Position numbers and translations under genes: made by a program. Of a stretch of DNA of 64,000 bases, positions 15,720-24,686 are shown piece by piece. Each line of letters starts with the position of its first letter. Position 1 is the stretch's first letter. Origin of the DNA: Neobacillus mesonae (lineage in GTDB: Bacteria > Bacillota > Bacilli > Paenibacillales > Paenibacillaceae); NCBI GenBank assembly GCA_023715865.1, contig JAMBOW010000002.1, forward strand, positions 620,001-684,000, read 5' to 3'. The notes beneath the pieces were generated by a model that saw nothing but the letters and a program-made list of their open reading frames with translations, ran no database searches and was not told the DNA's origin.

Positions 15720-15977
15720 TTATTTTGCGGAGGTATTCGCTTTACGCGGTTTAGCCGGAGCTTTAGCGGGCTTTTCTTCCGCCTCTTGCGCTTCGACCGT
15801 TTCCTCCGTTTGTTCTTCTTGCGGTTCGTCTACGCGGACTGCGTCCGAGATACGGTCTAATACTTCGACCTCTTCCGGAGTTCTAGCGTAGTAAACTCCA
15901 TCTTTAAATTTTTGCTCTTTACCTAGCACATTGAACGCAAGCTCAATGTATCGTGAAGTGTATTTAATCGATGTCAT
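15720..15977 (-). CDS. YqbF-like small head protein
   Basis: 85 residues. The N-terminal half is folded (YTSRYIELAFNVLGKEQKFK and YYARTPEEVEVLDRI). The C-terminal half is a disordered Glu/Pro/Ala/Lys tail (EEQTEETVEAQEAEEKPAKA). Such proteins lie after the capsid gene in PBSX-like and skin-like clusters; role unknown. Confidence 0.6.
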   Translation of the reverse strand: MTSIKYTSRYIELAFNVLGKEQKFKDGVYYARTPEEVEVLDRISDAVRVDEPQEEQTEETVEAQEAEEKPAKAPAKPRKANTSAK

Positions 15978-15989
15978 GCGTTCCTCCTA

Positions 15990-16013
15990 AAAGAAAAGAG
16001 CCTCCGAAGAGGC
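15990..16013 (-). terminator. Terminator after the major capsid gene
   Basis: GCCTC and GAGGC (16000-16013) flank a TTCG tetraloop on the minus strand, followed by TCTTTTCTTTT. It lies directly after the capsid stop and could make capsid mRNA more abundant than the downstream connector and tail message. Confidence 0.75.
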
Positions 16014-16025
16014 CCCATATTTTAA

Positions 16026-17117
16026 TTACTCTAGTCCTTTAATTCGTGCGTGCGCTTGTTCTTGGTGCAACTCCAGAGTGTATTCTCCGACGATCATGCC
16101 TTGGTAGTAGTCACCTTTCTTGCCCAGGTATTCATGAGCAAAGTCGCGTCCTTGAAGTGGATGAATCTCAGCGCGGTTTTTATCCAAGATGAGAACCTCA
16201 TCCGAAGCAAGGTTGTCATTAATAGACACAGGGAACTCACCGAAATCCGTAATCAATCGGTTAACCACTGTTCCGCGGCGTTGGTCATTTTGGTCCACTC
16301 GAATCAAGGCTTCACCAAAGCTAGATACTACACGTTTTTGTTTTGCAGGCACTACGATTTCATAGTTACCTCCAGTTGCAAAACCTCCTTTTGTGTATAT
16401 CGCTTGGAGACTATCATTAATCAGGCCGAGTGTAAGCAGTTCTCCACCAGCGTTTTTAACGTTAGTTTGAATCAGAGAGCGAATACCCCCCATTTGTCGT
16501 ACTGCTCCGTTCTCATAGCGAATACCGCCGACAATAGCTTTTTCGAGCTGTAGAGCGAGTTCGCGCAGCTTTTTAGATTTCTCGTACTCGTAGATGTCAT
16601 CAATACCGTAATTGTTGACGGCTGCTGCAGTACCTGTAATCTCAACAGTGTCAGTAAAGATCTGTGTCAAGTTTGATTTACGAACGCGTGCCTTATATCT
16701 CGCTTCTCTTGCATCCGCACCCTCGGACCCTTCAGTAAATTGGAAAGAAACGATAGAACCGCTAGGAATGACTGCAGCTGTAGTTCCGGCATAACTACGT
16801 GTTACCGTCAGCGTTTTTGTTCCAGAGTTGATTGCTGTTACCTTAAGGAGCTCTTCGCCTACTTTAATTACGTCGTTCACACGGAACGGCTCAACGGAAG
16901 CAACAACAACGGATGTTCCGGCAGCAGTTACTTCCGCACCAGATACGGATTCAGTCGCGAACATGGAGTCCTCGAACCATACGTGCTCAACTTGGCTTAC
17001 TGGATTAGAAAAACCAAGCATAGAAAGCATTGGCGTTTGGTATGGATTAAGGAGCAATAGCTCGTCTGTTACGGATTCGCGTTTACCAATCAGATCGTTA
17101 TTAAAGATTTTAGACAT
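16026..17117 (-). CDS. Major capsid protein (SU10/DUF5309 type)
   Basis: 363 residues. It starts SKIFNNDLIGKRESVTDELL with LLNPYQTPMLSMLGF, then a beta segment FRVNDVIKVGEELLKVTAIN and a C-terminal part with GEFPVSINDNLASDEVLILD. This matches the SU10-type capsid group (DUF5309) of HK97 fold. The gene is bounded by terminators on both sides and is less GC-rich than neighbours. It follows the scaffold, the standard order. Confidence 0.85.
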   Translation of the reverse strand: MSKIFNNDLIGKRESVTDELLLLNPYQTPMLSMLGFSNPVSQVEHVWFEDSMFATESVSGAEVTAAGTSVVVASVEPFRVNDVIKVGEELLKVTAINSGTKTLTVTRSYAGTTAAVIPSGSIVSFQFTEGSEGADAREARYKARVRKSNLTQIFTDTVEITGTAAAVNNYGIDDIYEYEKSKKLRELALQLEKAIVGGIRYENGAVRQMGGIRSLIQTNVKNAGGELLTLGLINDSLQAIYTKGGFATGGNYEIVVPAKQKRVVSSFGEALIRVDQNDQRRGTVVNRLITDFGEFPVSINDNLASDEVLILDKNRAEIHPLQGRDFAHEYLGKKGDYYQGMIVGEYTLELHQEQAHARIKGLE

Positions 17118-17144
17118 TCTCTTATTCCCCCATTAGGTAAGTTT

Positions 17145-17216
17145 TTGGGCATTAAAAAAGCGCCTCCAGTCTCGGAAGCGCAAAATAAAAAGGACACTCG
17201 ATTTTAAAAGTGTCCT
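17145..17216 (-). terminator. Tandem terminators between scaffold and capsid genes
   Basis: First hairpin: AGGACACT/AGTGTCCT (17191-17216) followed on the minus strand by TTTTTATTTT. Second hairpin: GCGC.TCC/GGA.GCGC (17160-17181) followed by CTTTTTTAATG. Two in a row immediately after the scaffold stop suggest that the capsid gene is partly insulated and may have its own start of transcription. Confidence 0.65.
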
Positions 17217-17220
17217 TGTG

Positions 17221-17910
17221 TTACTTATTTAGTTCGCGTTTAAGCTGCGAGAATTTGGCGATGTTACTCGGTGTCGGGTTAGCCCGCACCACTTCGGCCA
17301 TTTCCGCAAGTAGTTGGTCTTTCGTTTTCTCCGCTTTCTGTTCGCCACCGCTTGGTCCTCCGATTGGATTCGGATTCGCTTTCGGCTGCTCCACGAGATA
17401 CGGTTTATTTTCGATCAGCGCCTTAACTACGTCTTCCACGCCGACTGCGTTGCCCTCGTCATCGACCGTTACCGCGGATAGGTCTGCGAGTTTCAACGCG
17501 TCATCGATCGCATCTTTACGTACGTTCAGTTCGCGAGCAAACACCCGGAACTCCGCTTTAATCAAGCGCTGGTTAGCGGCTGTTAACGCCTGGTCACGCT
17601 CGGCTTTCGCATCATCTGCGGCCTTTAGTGCGTCAGCTTTTTCGGCTTCAAGGCGCTCTTGTGCGGACATTACCGCTTTCTTGCGTTCCTCTTCCGCCTG
17701 TTCAAATTCCGTAAGCTTCGACTTCAACTCGTCGTAATCTCCGTATTTCTTCCGTTCGCGCGATAATCTATCGGTAATTAAGCGGTCAACTTCGTCCTGC
17801 GAAAATGTCTTCGGTGGCTGCGGATCAGCCGGCGGGTCTTGCGGCGGAGTTGGGTCCGGCTCCTCTGCGAACAATTGAAGATTAAGCGGAAATCTAACGT
17901 CGTTTTTCAT
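17221..17910 (-). CDS. Scaffold protein (DUF4355-like)
   Basis: 229 residues, very charged. A Pro-rich N terminus (DPTPPQDPPADPQPPK) leads to TFSQDEVDRLITDRLSRERK, the hallmark of phage scaffolds, then a long coiled coil (AQERLEAEKADALKAADDAK) and a C-terminal helix that should contact the capsid. It guides procapsid assembly and leaves before DNA packaging. Confidence 0.85.
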   Translation of the reverse strand: MKNDVRFPLNLQLFAEEPDPTPPQDPPADPQPPKTFSQDEVDRLITDRLSRERKKYGDYDELKSKLTEFEQAEEERKKAVMSAQERLEAEKADALKAADDAKAERDQALTAANQRLIKAEFRVFARELNVRKDAIDDALKLADLSAVTVDDEGNAVGVEDVVKALIENKPYLVEQPKANPNPIGGPSGGEQKAEKTKDQLLAEMAEVVRANPTPSNIAKFSQLKRELNK

Positions 17911-18004
17911 CGTATGTCCTCCCGTTTAAAGCCCGTCGGCTATCGAATGAGCTAACCGCTTAGTTTAACGTCTTAGCGTGCGGACATTGTAAGTTACATG
18001 TTCT

Positions 18005-19393
18005 CTACGCTTTTGCCCAAGCGGACCACGTAGAGCCAGAATCATCCCACCATCTAATGTGAAGCTCAGCAACCGCACCTTTCGGGATGAATGTAGCGTG
18101 GCTATATCCACTGACGCTTGATCTAAACACGCGCATAACGCCGCCTTTACTTAAATAGTTATCCTGCGCTGCGCTGAGTGGTACGATTGTCTCAGTGTCA
18201 ACCCTTGTGTAAGTAGAAATTGCTGCATCCATATTACTTCCGTCATTGTTACGAACGATTAGCGATGAAGACACCTTTTGCCAACTTGCCCACGTTGGGG
18301 TCGTAGGTATCTCGTTCCAATATCTCATGTATAAATCATTGACGTTGTAAGGCCGGAACATTTGGAAACTGAAATTCTTTTTACTTGACCTAAAAGTAAA
18401 GGATGTACCGCCAGTGTTTAGCAAGTTATCTGCCGTGTTTGAAACAGGCTGAATAGTCAAAACATCCTCGTCATACTCAAGTAACGAACGACTTAAAGCG
18501 AGGGAGGTGTCCGACAGTACCTTCACAGGAACCTGCGAGTTACCGCCGCCAGATGTTCCTAGTCCCTTAACCCTACCGTCTCGGCCTAGAAAGAAGCTAC
18601 TTGCATCCGTATACTCTCCTGCCGAAACAATATTCCCCTTAATCTTTACTGCTTCTCCAAAAGTCATAATAGGGACGCTTTTGGACTTAACATAGTCAAT
18701 AAACTGTGAAATCTTATCACTACTAAATGTCCCAGTACTGTTTATATCCCCATCCGGGCGCCAGCAATGTGTTAGAACAACCAAAAACCCGTTTTGCTGA
18801 ATTGCAGTGTCTAACCGGGATTTTAAAGTAGCAAGTGTTGCGTAATCAGAATCGACTCTACCTACAAAAAAGTTATCAATAGGTGAGAGGTTATAAGATG
18901 CCTTATTATCAATGCCGTGTTCGTAATACCTACGCGCAACTTTCTTGACTAATAAATTTGTAGTGTCTATTCCGTATGGGTACACGAGCGTATCCGCGCC
19001 TTTGAACCCGTTCTTCTTTAACCATTTATACGAATCTCCGAATTCTTTATCTAGCTGGGCTTCAGTTAGAGGCGTTAGATTGGGATGGGTTTTTGTATGT
19101 GATACGATCTCGTGCCCTTCACTTTGAAGTTGCTTTAACTGATTGAGCGTTAATTTACCTTCCGTTCCAACGTTATCCGTAACTGCAGCTAGTGTGATTT
19201 TTATCCCTTTGAGATCAAAGATAGGTTTCCAACGACTTAGTACAGAATCTGTAACATCGTCATCCACAAATACTACAACTGGTCCAGAATCGTTGGTTTT
19301 ACTTAAAGTGCTTAGAGCTAGGTCAGACGCTTCCAGAATTGTATCGAGGTTTTCCGGTGTTGGTGGAGCATCGTAATACGATTTTCTTTTCAA
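18005..19393 (-). CDS. Polysaccharide deacetylase (NodB-like) fused to tail-knob-like repeats
   Basis: 462 residues from TTG 19393 (GGAGG 7 bases upstream). Residues about 40-260 form a NodB deacetylase domain: FVDDDVTDS (metal Asp), SHTKTHPNL (metal His-x3-His), VYPYGID and VVLTHCW. This family removes N-acetyl groups from chitin- or peptidoglycan-type glycans. The C-terminal about 200 residues hold two related units ending in DLYMRYWNEIPTTPTWASW and ELHIRWWDDSGSTWSAW, resembling pyocin-knob modules of tail proteins. No signal peptide. Its place between minor head protein and scaffold is unusual; AT-richer DNA suggests insertion. Confidence 0.8.
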   Translation of the reverse strand: MKRKSYYDAPPTPENLDTILEASDLALSTLSKTNDSGPVVVFVDDDVTDSVLSRWKPIFDLKGIKITLAAVTDNVGTEGKLTLNQLKQLQSEGHEIVSHTKTHPNLTPLTEAQLDKEFGDSYKWLKKNGFKGADTLVYPYGIDTTNLLVKKVARRYYEHGIDNKASYNLSPIDNFFVGRVDSDYATLATLKSRLDTAIQQNGFLVVLTHCWRPDGDINSTGTFSSDKISQFIDYVKSKSVPIMTFGEAVKIKGNIVSAGEYTDASSFFLGRDGRVKGLGTSGGGNSQVPVKVLSDTSLALSRSLLEYDEDVLTIQPVSNTADNLLNTGGTSFTFRSSKKNFSFQMFRPYNVNDLYMRYWNEIPTTPTWASWQKVSSSLIVRNNDGSNMDAAISTYTRVDTETIVPLSAAQDNYLSKGGVMRVFRSSVSGYSHATFIPKGAVAELHIRWWDDSGSTWSAWAKA

Positions 19394-19412
19394 TTTTTAC
19401 CCTCCTAAGAAT

Positions 19413-20231
19413 TTATTCCGGACGCCTCACCGGACTAATCACGTGGCGACAGCGCGGATGGAATATATCTCTACGGGGTAAATCGCCTATATACGGATAG
19501 CTCCCGGGAGCGTCCGGCGTTAATTTCACGATGCGTCCTTCCCAGTTGCGACACGCGTCCTTCGCGCCGTGGCTCGATATTTGCCCGTACATTACGTCGC
19601 GGTTGATCGCCTCGTTAATTGTTGCGTCGATTTGCGTTCGCATCATCTTCGTACGCGTAACGAGATCCACGTAAACTTCCGGCTTCCAACGTCTGCCCGC
19701 GCTATCAATAATGCCGGTGTCTACCGCGCTTCCGAGTGTATTGCGCATGTTCGCCAGCGTATCCGCGTTAATCGTACGTCGACCGTTAATTCCCGCGGCC
19801 ATATTAGCGCGCATCGAATCGGCTGTCGCTTGGCGTACCGCTTGTCTAACGCGACGGTCAACGTTCTGCGTCACCGCAAGTAAGTCCGCCTGTGTATCCG
19901 CAATCGCCGCCGCAACCATTTCGCGATTCATTCGGTTCATCTTAACGATTGATTCCGCTTCACTAACGCTTGAGACGACGCCGAGGTCGATGAGCACCCG
20001 AATAACGCCGTCTTGCGCAGCCTTCGGAATAAACTCGTCGACCCACGCAGCCGCGTCCGCATCTAGCGCTTTTAGAATCTTCGCAATCTCAGCGAGGGCG
20101 GCTTGCGCATTGGCGCGCGACATGTCCGTTAGATCCATACGCAGTAACTCCGACTGAATCGAACGGAAAGCGTCCTTAAACGCGTCGACTAAGCGCTGAA
20201 CGTCGCGGTCATAATTCGGTTCCGGAAACAT
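19413..20231 (-). CDS. Minor head / head morphogenesis protein (SPP1 gp7-like)
   Basis: 272 residues. Long helical N-terminal part (RDVQRLVDAFKDAFRSIQSE ... DRRVRQAVRQATADSMRAN) and the diagnostic C-terminal motif: CRNWEGRIVKLTPDAPGSYP, then a basic-acidic stretch and HPRCRHVISP. It follows the portal gene by a one-base overlap, the conserved portal/gp7 order. Confidence 0.85.
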   Translation of the reverse strand: MFPEPNYDRDVQRLVDAFKDAFRSIQSELLRMDLTDMSRANAQAALAEIAKILKALDADAAAWVDEFIPKAAQDGVIRVLIDLGVVSSVSEAESIVKMNRMNREMVAAAIADTQADLLAVTQNVDRRVRQAVRQATADSMRANMAAGINGRRTINADTLANMRNTLGSAVDTGIIDSAGRRWKPEVYVDLVTRTKMMRTQIDATINEAINRDVMYGQISSHGAKDACRNWEGRIVKLTPDAPGSYPYIGDLPRRDIFHPRCRHVISPVRRPE

Positions 20232-21817
20232 TACGCAGCACCGCCGTTGTTAAATATCGAAGCGTCGACCGTTCCCATCGTTCGCTCTTCGTCCTCTTCA
20301 ATGCGCCGTAACATTTCGGTCGCTTGCTCATCGTCTACTCCGTCCTGGAACTTAATCGCGTCCGTTACGGATTGCGTTGCCTTGCCGCCGGTTCTGATTT
20401 GCGCTACTTCTGCGTCCAGCTTTTCATCGCGCGGAATGCCGTCGCGCCACGTAATCTTCGGATATACCGCTTCGTACGGTTCGAATCCCTCTACGTCCCG
20501 ATTTGCGAAGTTTTCGAGCTTCATCGCCTTCCATAGCGCATTACGAAGAGCACGGTCAACGTGCGTACGAATCCGTTTCACTTTCGAAAGGATCGGCATG
20601 AACCGCGCTTTGATTGCGCCGGCATCCGTATGCGACGTACCCGTTCCGCCCTTATCCGCGGCCAGCGTTGTACCGAATAACCATTGCGGTGTTTCGCTTA
20701 TTTGATAAACGAGTCCGAGTAGGATATCGAGTTCCTTAAACGCGCCTTCTAGTTGCGAGTCCCACGTCATGTAACCGGGAGTCGGATCGTTTTTATCGAG
20801 TTCAATATACCGTCCACCAAATTTAACGGTACTCTCGTCGTCACCAACTGAGTCGGGTCCGTATACAATGGGGTCGCTATGCTTCCACAAGATATAATCG
20901 ATTTGCACCATACGGTCGTTAATCGCGGCCAGAACGCTTTCCAACTTCTCTACTCCGCTTTCCCCGCGCCAGTCATCGTCCGTTGTCTTATACGGAATGT
21001 GATCGACGAGCATTTCGGGCATTCCCGTTTCGATTACGTCCACAGCGCGGCCAGTAGCTACGCACTCACCGATTAAATACGTTGAAATCGGCACGCCCCA
21101 ATTCGTATCTACCCCGTTAGCCGTCAGCTCGTAGCGTTCGTATAGGATGTAGCCCGGAATATGGCGCTCAACGTTCAAATACGGAGTTTCAGTCGTTGGA
21201 ATACCGCTGAATATCGACCTAAATGCGCTCGACTTTTCGATTTCCCATTCGACCCACGCAATATTAAACGCTTTAAACCGTTTCTTAGATCCGCGTGATA
21301 GCTCCGGAAATACAATCGATGCATCTACGGACTCGATTATCGGTTCGAGCTTCACTTCCGGCGCCTTAAGTCCGAGTTGCTCGACCTCACTCACGTCTGC
21401 ACGCGCGGCATAATACGTTTTAAGGAACGAGTCGCCGCGATAACCACCGCCGATAGTCGATTCATGCGTCAGTTGCGTCAAATCGTTCTCTTCAACGATC
21501 GAGTTTAACCGTTTCTGTTCGCGTGACTCCGGACCCTTACCGCTCTCGTATGTCGGAGGCTCACCGACCATCAAGTCCGCCGGCTTCGTAAGTAGCGCGT
21601 CCATAACGTTGACTGCGATAAACAGCGTTTTAAGCTGCGGTGCGAATGGCGTATCTCTCAAAAGTGAGGACGCGCGATCGTAAATCTCAACGTGTCGTCC
21701 GGAATATATCGCCTTGCCGCGCTTATACTTCGCTAGTCGCGGAATATCCTGTGGAGGCGGGTATTGGGCGCCTGGATAAAACAGCTTCGTTTCCTTGATA
21801 TCGTAAAATTCCGTCAT
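20231..21817 (-). CDS. Portal protein (SPP1 gp6-like)
   Basis: 528 residues from ATG 21817 (AGGAGG 7 bases upstream; an upstream in-frame start at 21847 overlaps terL and has no site). Features: YKRGKAIYSGRHVEIYDRAS, NVMDALLTKPADLMVGEPPT, and the tunnel-region segment with GELDILLGLVYQ-like helices (FKELDILLGLVYQISETPQW). It forms the dodecameric DNA gate at one capsid vertex and docks the terminase. Confidence 0.85.
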   Translation of the reverse strand: MTEFYDIKETKLFYPGAQYPPPQDIPRLAKYKRGKAIYSGRHVEIYDRASSLLRDTPFAPQLKTLFIAVNVMDALLTKPADLMVGEPPTYESGKGPESREQKRLNSIVEENDLTQLTHESTIGGGYRGDSFLKTYYAARADVSEVEQLGLKAPEVKLEPIIESVDASIVFPELSRGSKKRFKAFNIAWVEWEIEKSSAFRSIFSGIPTTETPYLNVERHIPGYILYERYELTANGVDTNWGVPISTYLIGECVATGRAVDVIETGMPEMLVDHIPYKTTDDDWRGESGVEKLESVLAAINDRMVQIDYILWKHSDPIVYGPDSVGDDESTVKFGGRYIELDKNDPTPGYMTWDSQLEGAFKELDILLGLVYQISETPQWLFGTTLAADKGGTGTSHTDAGAIKARFMPILSKVKRIRTHVDRALRNALWKAMKLENFANRDVEGFEPYEAVYPKITWRDGIPRDEKLDAEVAQIRTGGKATQSVTDAIKFQDGVDDEQATEMLRRIEEDEERTMGTVDASIFNNGGAA

Positions 21818-21834
21818 TTGCGGACCTCCTTTCG

Positions 21835-23610
21835 TTAGTACATCCATGCCGGCTTATTGCGCAGCTTCTTACGTCCTGTCTTCGCAATGCTTACGGCCAT
21901 TTCGAGCGCGTCCACAACGTCATCGGTACTTCCAGCCGGGTACATTTCGAATTGTTCGAGTAGTAGCGAGTGCTTCTTCGTAAACTGGATCGCGCCGGTC
22001 TCGATATCCGGCAACATCGCTTCAATACGCAGCTCTTTACGTGTACGTTGGTGTATTTCCTTAACGCGGGTACTCGCCGGGTATCCCGCCGCCCTTAGCG
22101 CGTCCTTCAGCTTCATAACGAAGAACTCTTGCGCCGCCTGCGCTTCGGCTGCGATTGCGTTCGGCTGATAGCGGATAGCCTTTTCGACGATTACACGCAA
22201 AAAAGCGTCCGGTTTAATTCGCTCACCGAACGCATCAATAACGTATTTAGTTCCCGTTTCCTTATGGCGCGCTATCGTAACAATTGCGGAATAGTCACCG
22301 CGTTGTTTACCCATCGCAAAGTCAACGCCCATGTATATGTCAAATTCGCTGGTCGGCCGTGGATACTGCGATAATACTTCCGCTAACGCCTTGCCGTCCC
22401 AGTACGTAAAGTTCTCCGGATTAAAGATCATCGATTCCTCGTCGACCGGATTATTCATATACTCCGTGTTGAACGCCTTCGATCCGTTATCCCATTTCCA
22501 CGTCATGAGCTTCCATATCGGTTGCGCTTCAGGCCACAATACGACTGCGCCGCGTTCCATTTCTTCGCGGTTCATTTCGTAAAGGGCTCGTGCATCTGCA
22601 GCACGGTTCGGATTTTCGCGGTCCGTATAAACGAGTCGACACGCTTCCCATAAGTCCATCCGCTCTGGCTCCTGTATAATAGCGCGATACACCCGCGATT
22701 TAAAGTCTGCGCGATTGTACAACACGTTAACGAGGAGCGCTTCGTGGTGGACCGTTGTTCCCATGTAAACGAAGGCTGTCCGCTTACCTTTCGGATCGCC
22801 GAGTGGTACAACCGTCTGCGAGAACCAGTCGCGCATCTTCTGGCGTAGTTCCGGAGTGGCCGCGTTAGACTTGATGTCCTCCAAGTCGTCGCATACGATT
22901 AGATCCGGCCGCACACCGTTCCAGTTACGTCCGCGGAGCGCTTGTCCGGTCGATGCCGCTTCAACTTTCGTGAGCAAACGCGGTATTCCGCTTTCCGTCG
23001 GTTCCCATGCGATAAACTCGGAGCTGTTATCCTTCGGGTTCTCTTGTTGCTTCGGAGACAATAAAGGACCGAAGTCCGCGCGCAGCTTCTCGTTATGTTT
23101 GAGTTGCATCGAAATCCAGTCCAGGTTGCCACTTGATACCGCCGGCGTCTCCGATATGATAATTTCGTATTTACGTTTCCTGTAGCAAACTTCCCGCACC
23201 GGAAATCCCTTAGATAAATACGTTGATTTCGCGTGTGAACGGGGCGCCGCGACCGCTACCTTATCGTTAGTAGTCTCGTTACTTACGTCGTCCATTATCT
23301 CGGCGATTTCCTGGTGAAATTGCGGCGCGTCCTCACGATCCTCGATGTCAAATCCGTCCCAATTACCGGCGTTACCCGGATTACGTACTTCGGAAAAGTA
23401 TTCGAGGGAGAACTCGATTAAGTCCGTCTCACATCGATGAATCCGCGTTAACCGTTCGTACTCCGTTAAGTGTGCGTCGATCTCGCGCTGATCCTCTTCC
23501 GATAGAGTGGCGATATCTACGCCTTCGAGTACGTCGATTAGCGCTCCGATTTCGTTAATCTTAACTTCGCGTTCATCGCGCTTTAGCCACTTTCCGTCGA
23601 CCCATGCGAT
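21835..23610 (-). CDS. terL: Terminase large subunit, probably started at ATC
   Basis: 591 residues if started at ATC 23610. ATPase domain: AVAAPRSHAKSTYLSKGF (Walker A), LIVCDDLEDI (Walker B region), VYMGTTVHHEALL (coupling). Nuclease domain: IYMGVDFAMGKQRGDYSAIV and STDDVVDALEM. The first ATG (23295) would cut off about 105 codons of clearly coding sequence, including IHRCETDLIEFSLEYF. In that frame no ATG, GTG or TTG exists between the stop at about 23641 and 23295, but GGAGG at 23619-23623 lies exactly 8 bases before ATC 23608-23610. It packages DNA into the prohead. Confidence 0.85.
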   Translation of the reverse strand: MAWVDGKWLKRDEREVKINEIGALIDVLEGVDIATLSEEDQREIDAHLTEYERLTRIHRCETDLIEFSLEYFSEVRNPGNAGNWDGFDIEDREDAPQFHQEIAEIMDDVSNETTNDKVAVAAPRSHAKSTYLSKGFPVREVCYRKRKYEIIISETPAVSSGNLDWISMQLKHNEKLRADFGPLLSPKQQENPKDNSSEFIAWEPTESGIPRLLTKVEAASTGQALRGRNWNGVRPDLIVCDDLEDIKSNAATPELRQKMRDWFSQTVVPLGDPKGKRTAFVYMGTTVHHEALLVNVLYNRADFKSRVYRAIIQEPERMDLWEACRLVYTDRENPNRAADARALYEMNREEMERGAVVLWPEAQPIWKLMTWKWDNGSKAFNTEYMNNPVDEESMIFNPENFTYWDGKALAEVLSQYPRPTSEFDIYMGVDFAMGKQRGDYSAIVTIARHKETGTKYVIDAFGERIKPDAFLRVIVEKAIRYQPNAIAAEAQAAQEFFVMKLKDALRAAGYPASTRVKEIHQRTRKELRIEAMLPDIETGAIQFTKKHSLLLEQFEMYPAGSTDDVVDALEMAVSIAKTGRKKLRNKPAWMY

Positions 23611-23618
23611 AGATACCG

Positions 23619-23623
23619 CCTCC
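23619..23623 (-). promoter_or_regulatory. Ribosome binding site that decides the terL start
   Basis: GGAGG on the minus strand, 8 bases from ATC 23610 in the terminase frame. The nearest ATG (23605) is 13 bases away, in another frame, and opens only a 10-codon ORF (MGRRKVAKAR) before TGA. Confidence 0.6.
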
Positions 23624-23667
23624 CTTCGTCCTTCGGCCGATTAGTGCCGTGTTTTAGCGTGAAATTT

Positions 23668-23741
23668 ACGTGAAATTAGCGCGTTTCATACTCGGCGAGT
23701 ATAAGCGTTGGGGTAACGTGTTTAAAACGCTAATTTTACGT
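23668..23741. repeat. Nested inverted repeats upstream of terL
   Basis: Outer arms ACGTGAAATTAGCGCGTTT (23668-23686) and AAAACGCTAATTTTACGT (23724-23741) are largely complementary. Inside lies a perfect 15-bp palindrome ATACTCG-G-CGAGTAT (23688-23702). The site is next to the serine recombinase gene and before the terminase, so it could be a recombinase site, a packaging signal or an RNA structure. Confidence 0.5.
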
Positions 23742-23815
23742 CAAAACTGCGTAATAAATAGCGAACCGATACGCAGCGTATAGCGCCATGTCGCGAGAAT
23801 CTTCGTAAATTTCAT
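23741..23815 (-). CDS. Possible 24-residue basic peptide
   Basis: ATG 23815 with GGAGG 8 bases upstream opens 24 codons (MKFTKILATWRYTLRIGSLF...) ending at TGA 23741. The ribosome site is good and the peptide is cationic and amphipathic, but there is no other evidence. The rest of 23642-24024 has no gene that I can support; a GC-rich structured stretch (23880-23930) is present. Confidence 0.3.
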   Translation of the reverse strand: MKFTKILATWRYTLRIGSLFITQF

Positions 23816-24024
23816 GCGTGGCACCTCCGCTTTAGTTGCGTAAAGTCCAAACGTTATTTTTGATACGCGGATTGTTTCCGGACCTGACCGGGCCGTGTGC
23901 GCTAGGGGCCTTGGGGGTCACGCAATTTCCACGCGCTTTCCTCTGTCTCAATCGTTCCAAAAACATTCGTTATTGAAACGCTAATTTAATCGTTCAATCT
24001 ACGCGCCAAATACCGTGTATATAC

Positions 24025-24081
24025 GTACCATAACTCGTACCATAATGTACGTTGCAATAACGTACGTGTTTTTGGTACAAT
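24025..24081 (+). promoter_or_regulatory. Recombinase promoter with repeated operator-like elements
   Basis: TTGCAA (24052-24057) and TACAAT (24076-24081), 18 bases apart, form a good sigma-A promoter. Upstream are two direct GTACCATAA copies (24025-24033 and 24037-24045, 12-bp period). A perfect inverted repeat GTACGTT-gcaat-AACGTAC (24047-24065) covers the -35 box. These look like autoregulatory or recombination subsites for the adjacent recombinase. Confidence 0.6.
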
Positions 24082-24106
24082 AACGTTATGAAACGGAGGG
24101 ATTCGT

Positions 24107-24673
24107 ATGATGATCGGTTACGCGCGTGTATCTACCGCAGACCAATCGCTAGACCTACAGATAGATGCGCTAGAAGCTGCCGGCTGTGAGCGCATATACA
24201 CCGAAAAGGCCAGCGGTGCAAAGGATGACCGCCAGACTCTTAATGACGCGCTCAATATGTTGCGTCCTGGTGACGTATTTGTCGTGTATAAACTCGATCG
24301 GCTCGCGCGCTCTACGTTAAAACTAATCGCTACCCTTGACGAGATTAAGGTAAAGGGCGTAGAGTTCGTCAGCCTATCGGACAAAATCGACACTACTACC
24401 GCAGCAGGCCGCGCCCTATTCGGAATGCTCGCCGTATTTGCGGAGTTTGAACGGAATATTATTGCGGAACGTACGCGCGCTGGCCTTGCCGCTAGTCGTG
24501 CGCGTGGTAGAAACGGCGGGCGCCCTAAAACGGACCGTAAACGCGTTAATCAAGCGCTAAAACTGTACGATAGCCAGGCGCATACTGTCGCTGAGATAAC
24601 GGAATTGACCGGCGTAACGAAGACTACGTTATATCGCGCTATAAGAGAACGCAAAGAACCGCAGAATCCGTGA
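24107..24673 (+). CDS. Serine recombinase (resolvase/invertase, Pin/TnpR type)
   Basis: 188 residues. Catalytic N-terminal domain: MIGYARVSTADQSLDLQ with the nucleophilic Ser, then VYKLDRLARSTLKLIATLDE with the Arg pair, VEFVSLSDKIDTTTAAGRA and EFERNIIAERTRAGLAASRA along helix E. C-terminal helix-turn-helix: HTVAEITELTGVTKTTLYRA. It acts as a small resolvase or DNA invertase. It is the only plus-strand gene in the packaging region, with its own promoter and terminator, placed between small and large terminase genes. Confidence 0.9.
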   Translation: MMIGYARVSTADQSLDLQIDALEAAGCERIYTEKASGAKDDRQTLNDALNMLRPGDVFVVYKLDRLARSTLKLIATLDEIKVKGVEFVSLSDKIDTTTAAGRALFGMLAVFAEFERNIIAERTRAGLAASRARGRNGGRPKTDRKRVNQALKLYDSQAHTVAEITELTGVTKTTLYRAIRERKEPQNP

Positions 24674-24686
24674 GGACTGCGGTTTT
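24657..24686 (+). terminator. Terminator of the serine recombinase gene
   Basis: AACCGCAG (24657-24664) and CTGCGGTT (24677-24684) form an 8-bp stem followed by TTATTATT. The stem begins inside the last codons of the gene. From here to 24804 no gene is seen. Confidence 0.8.
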
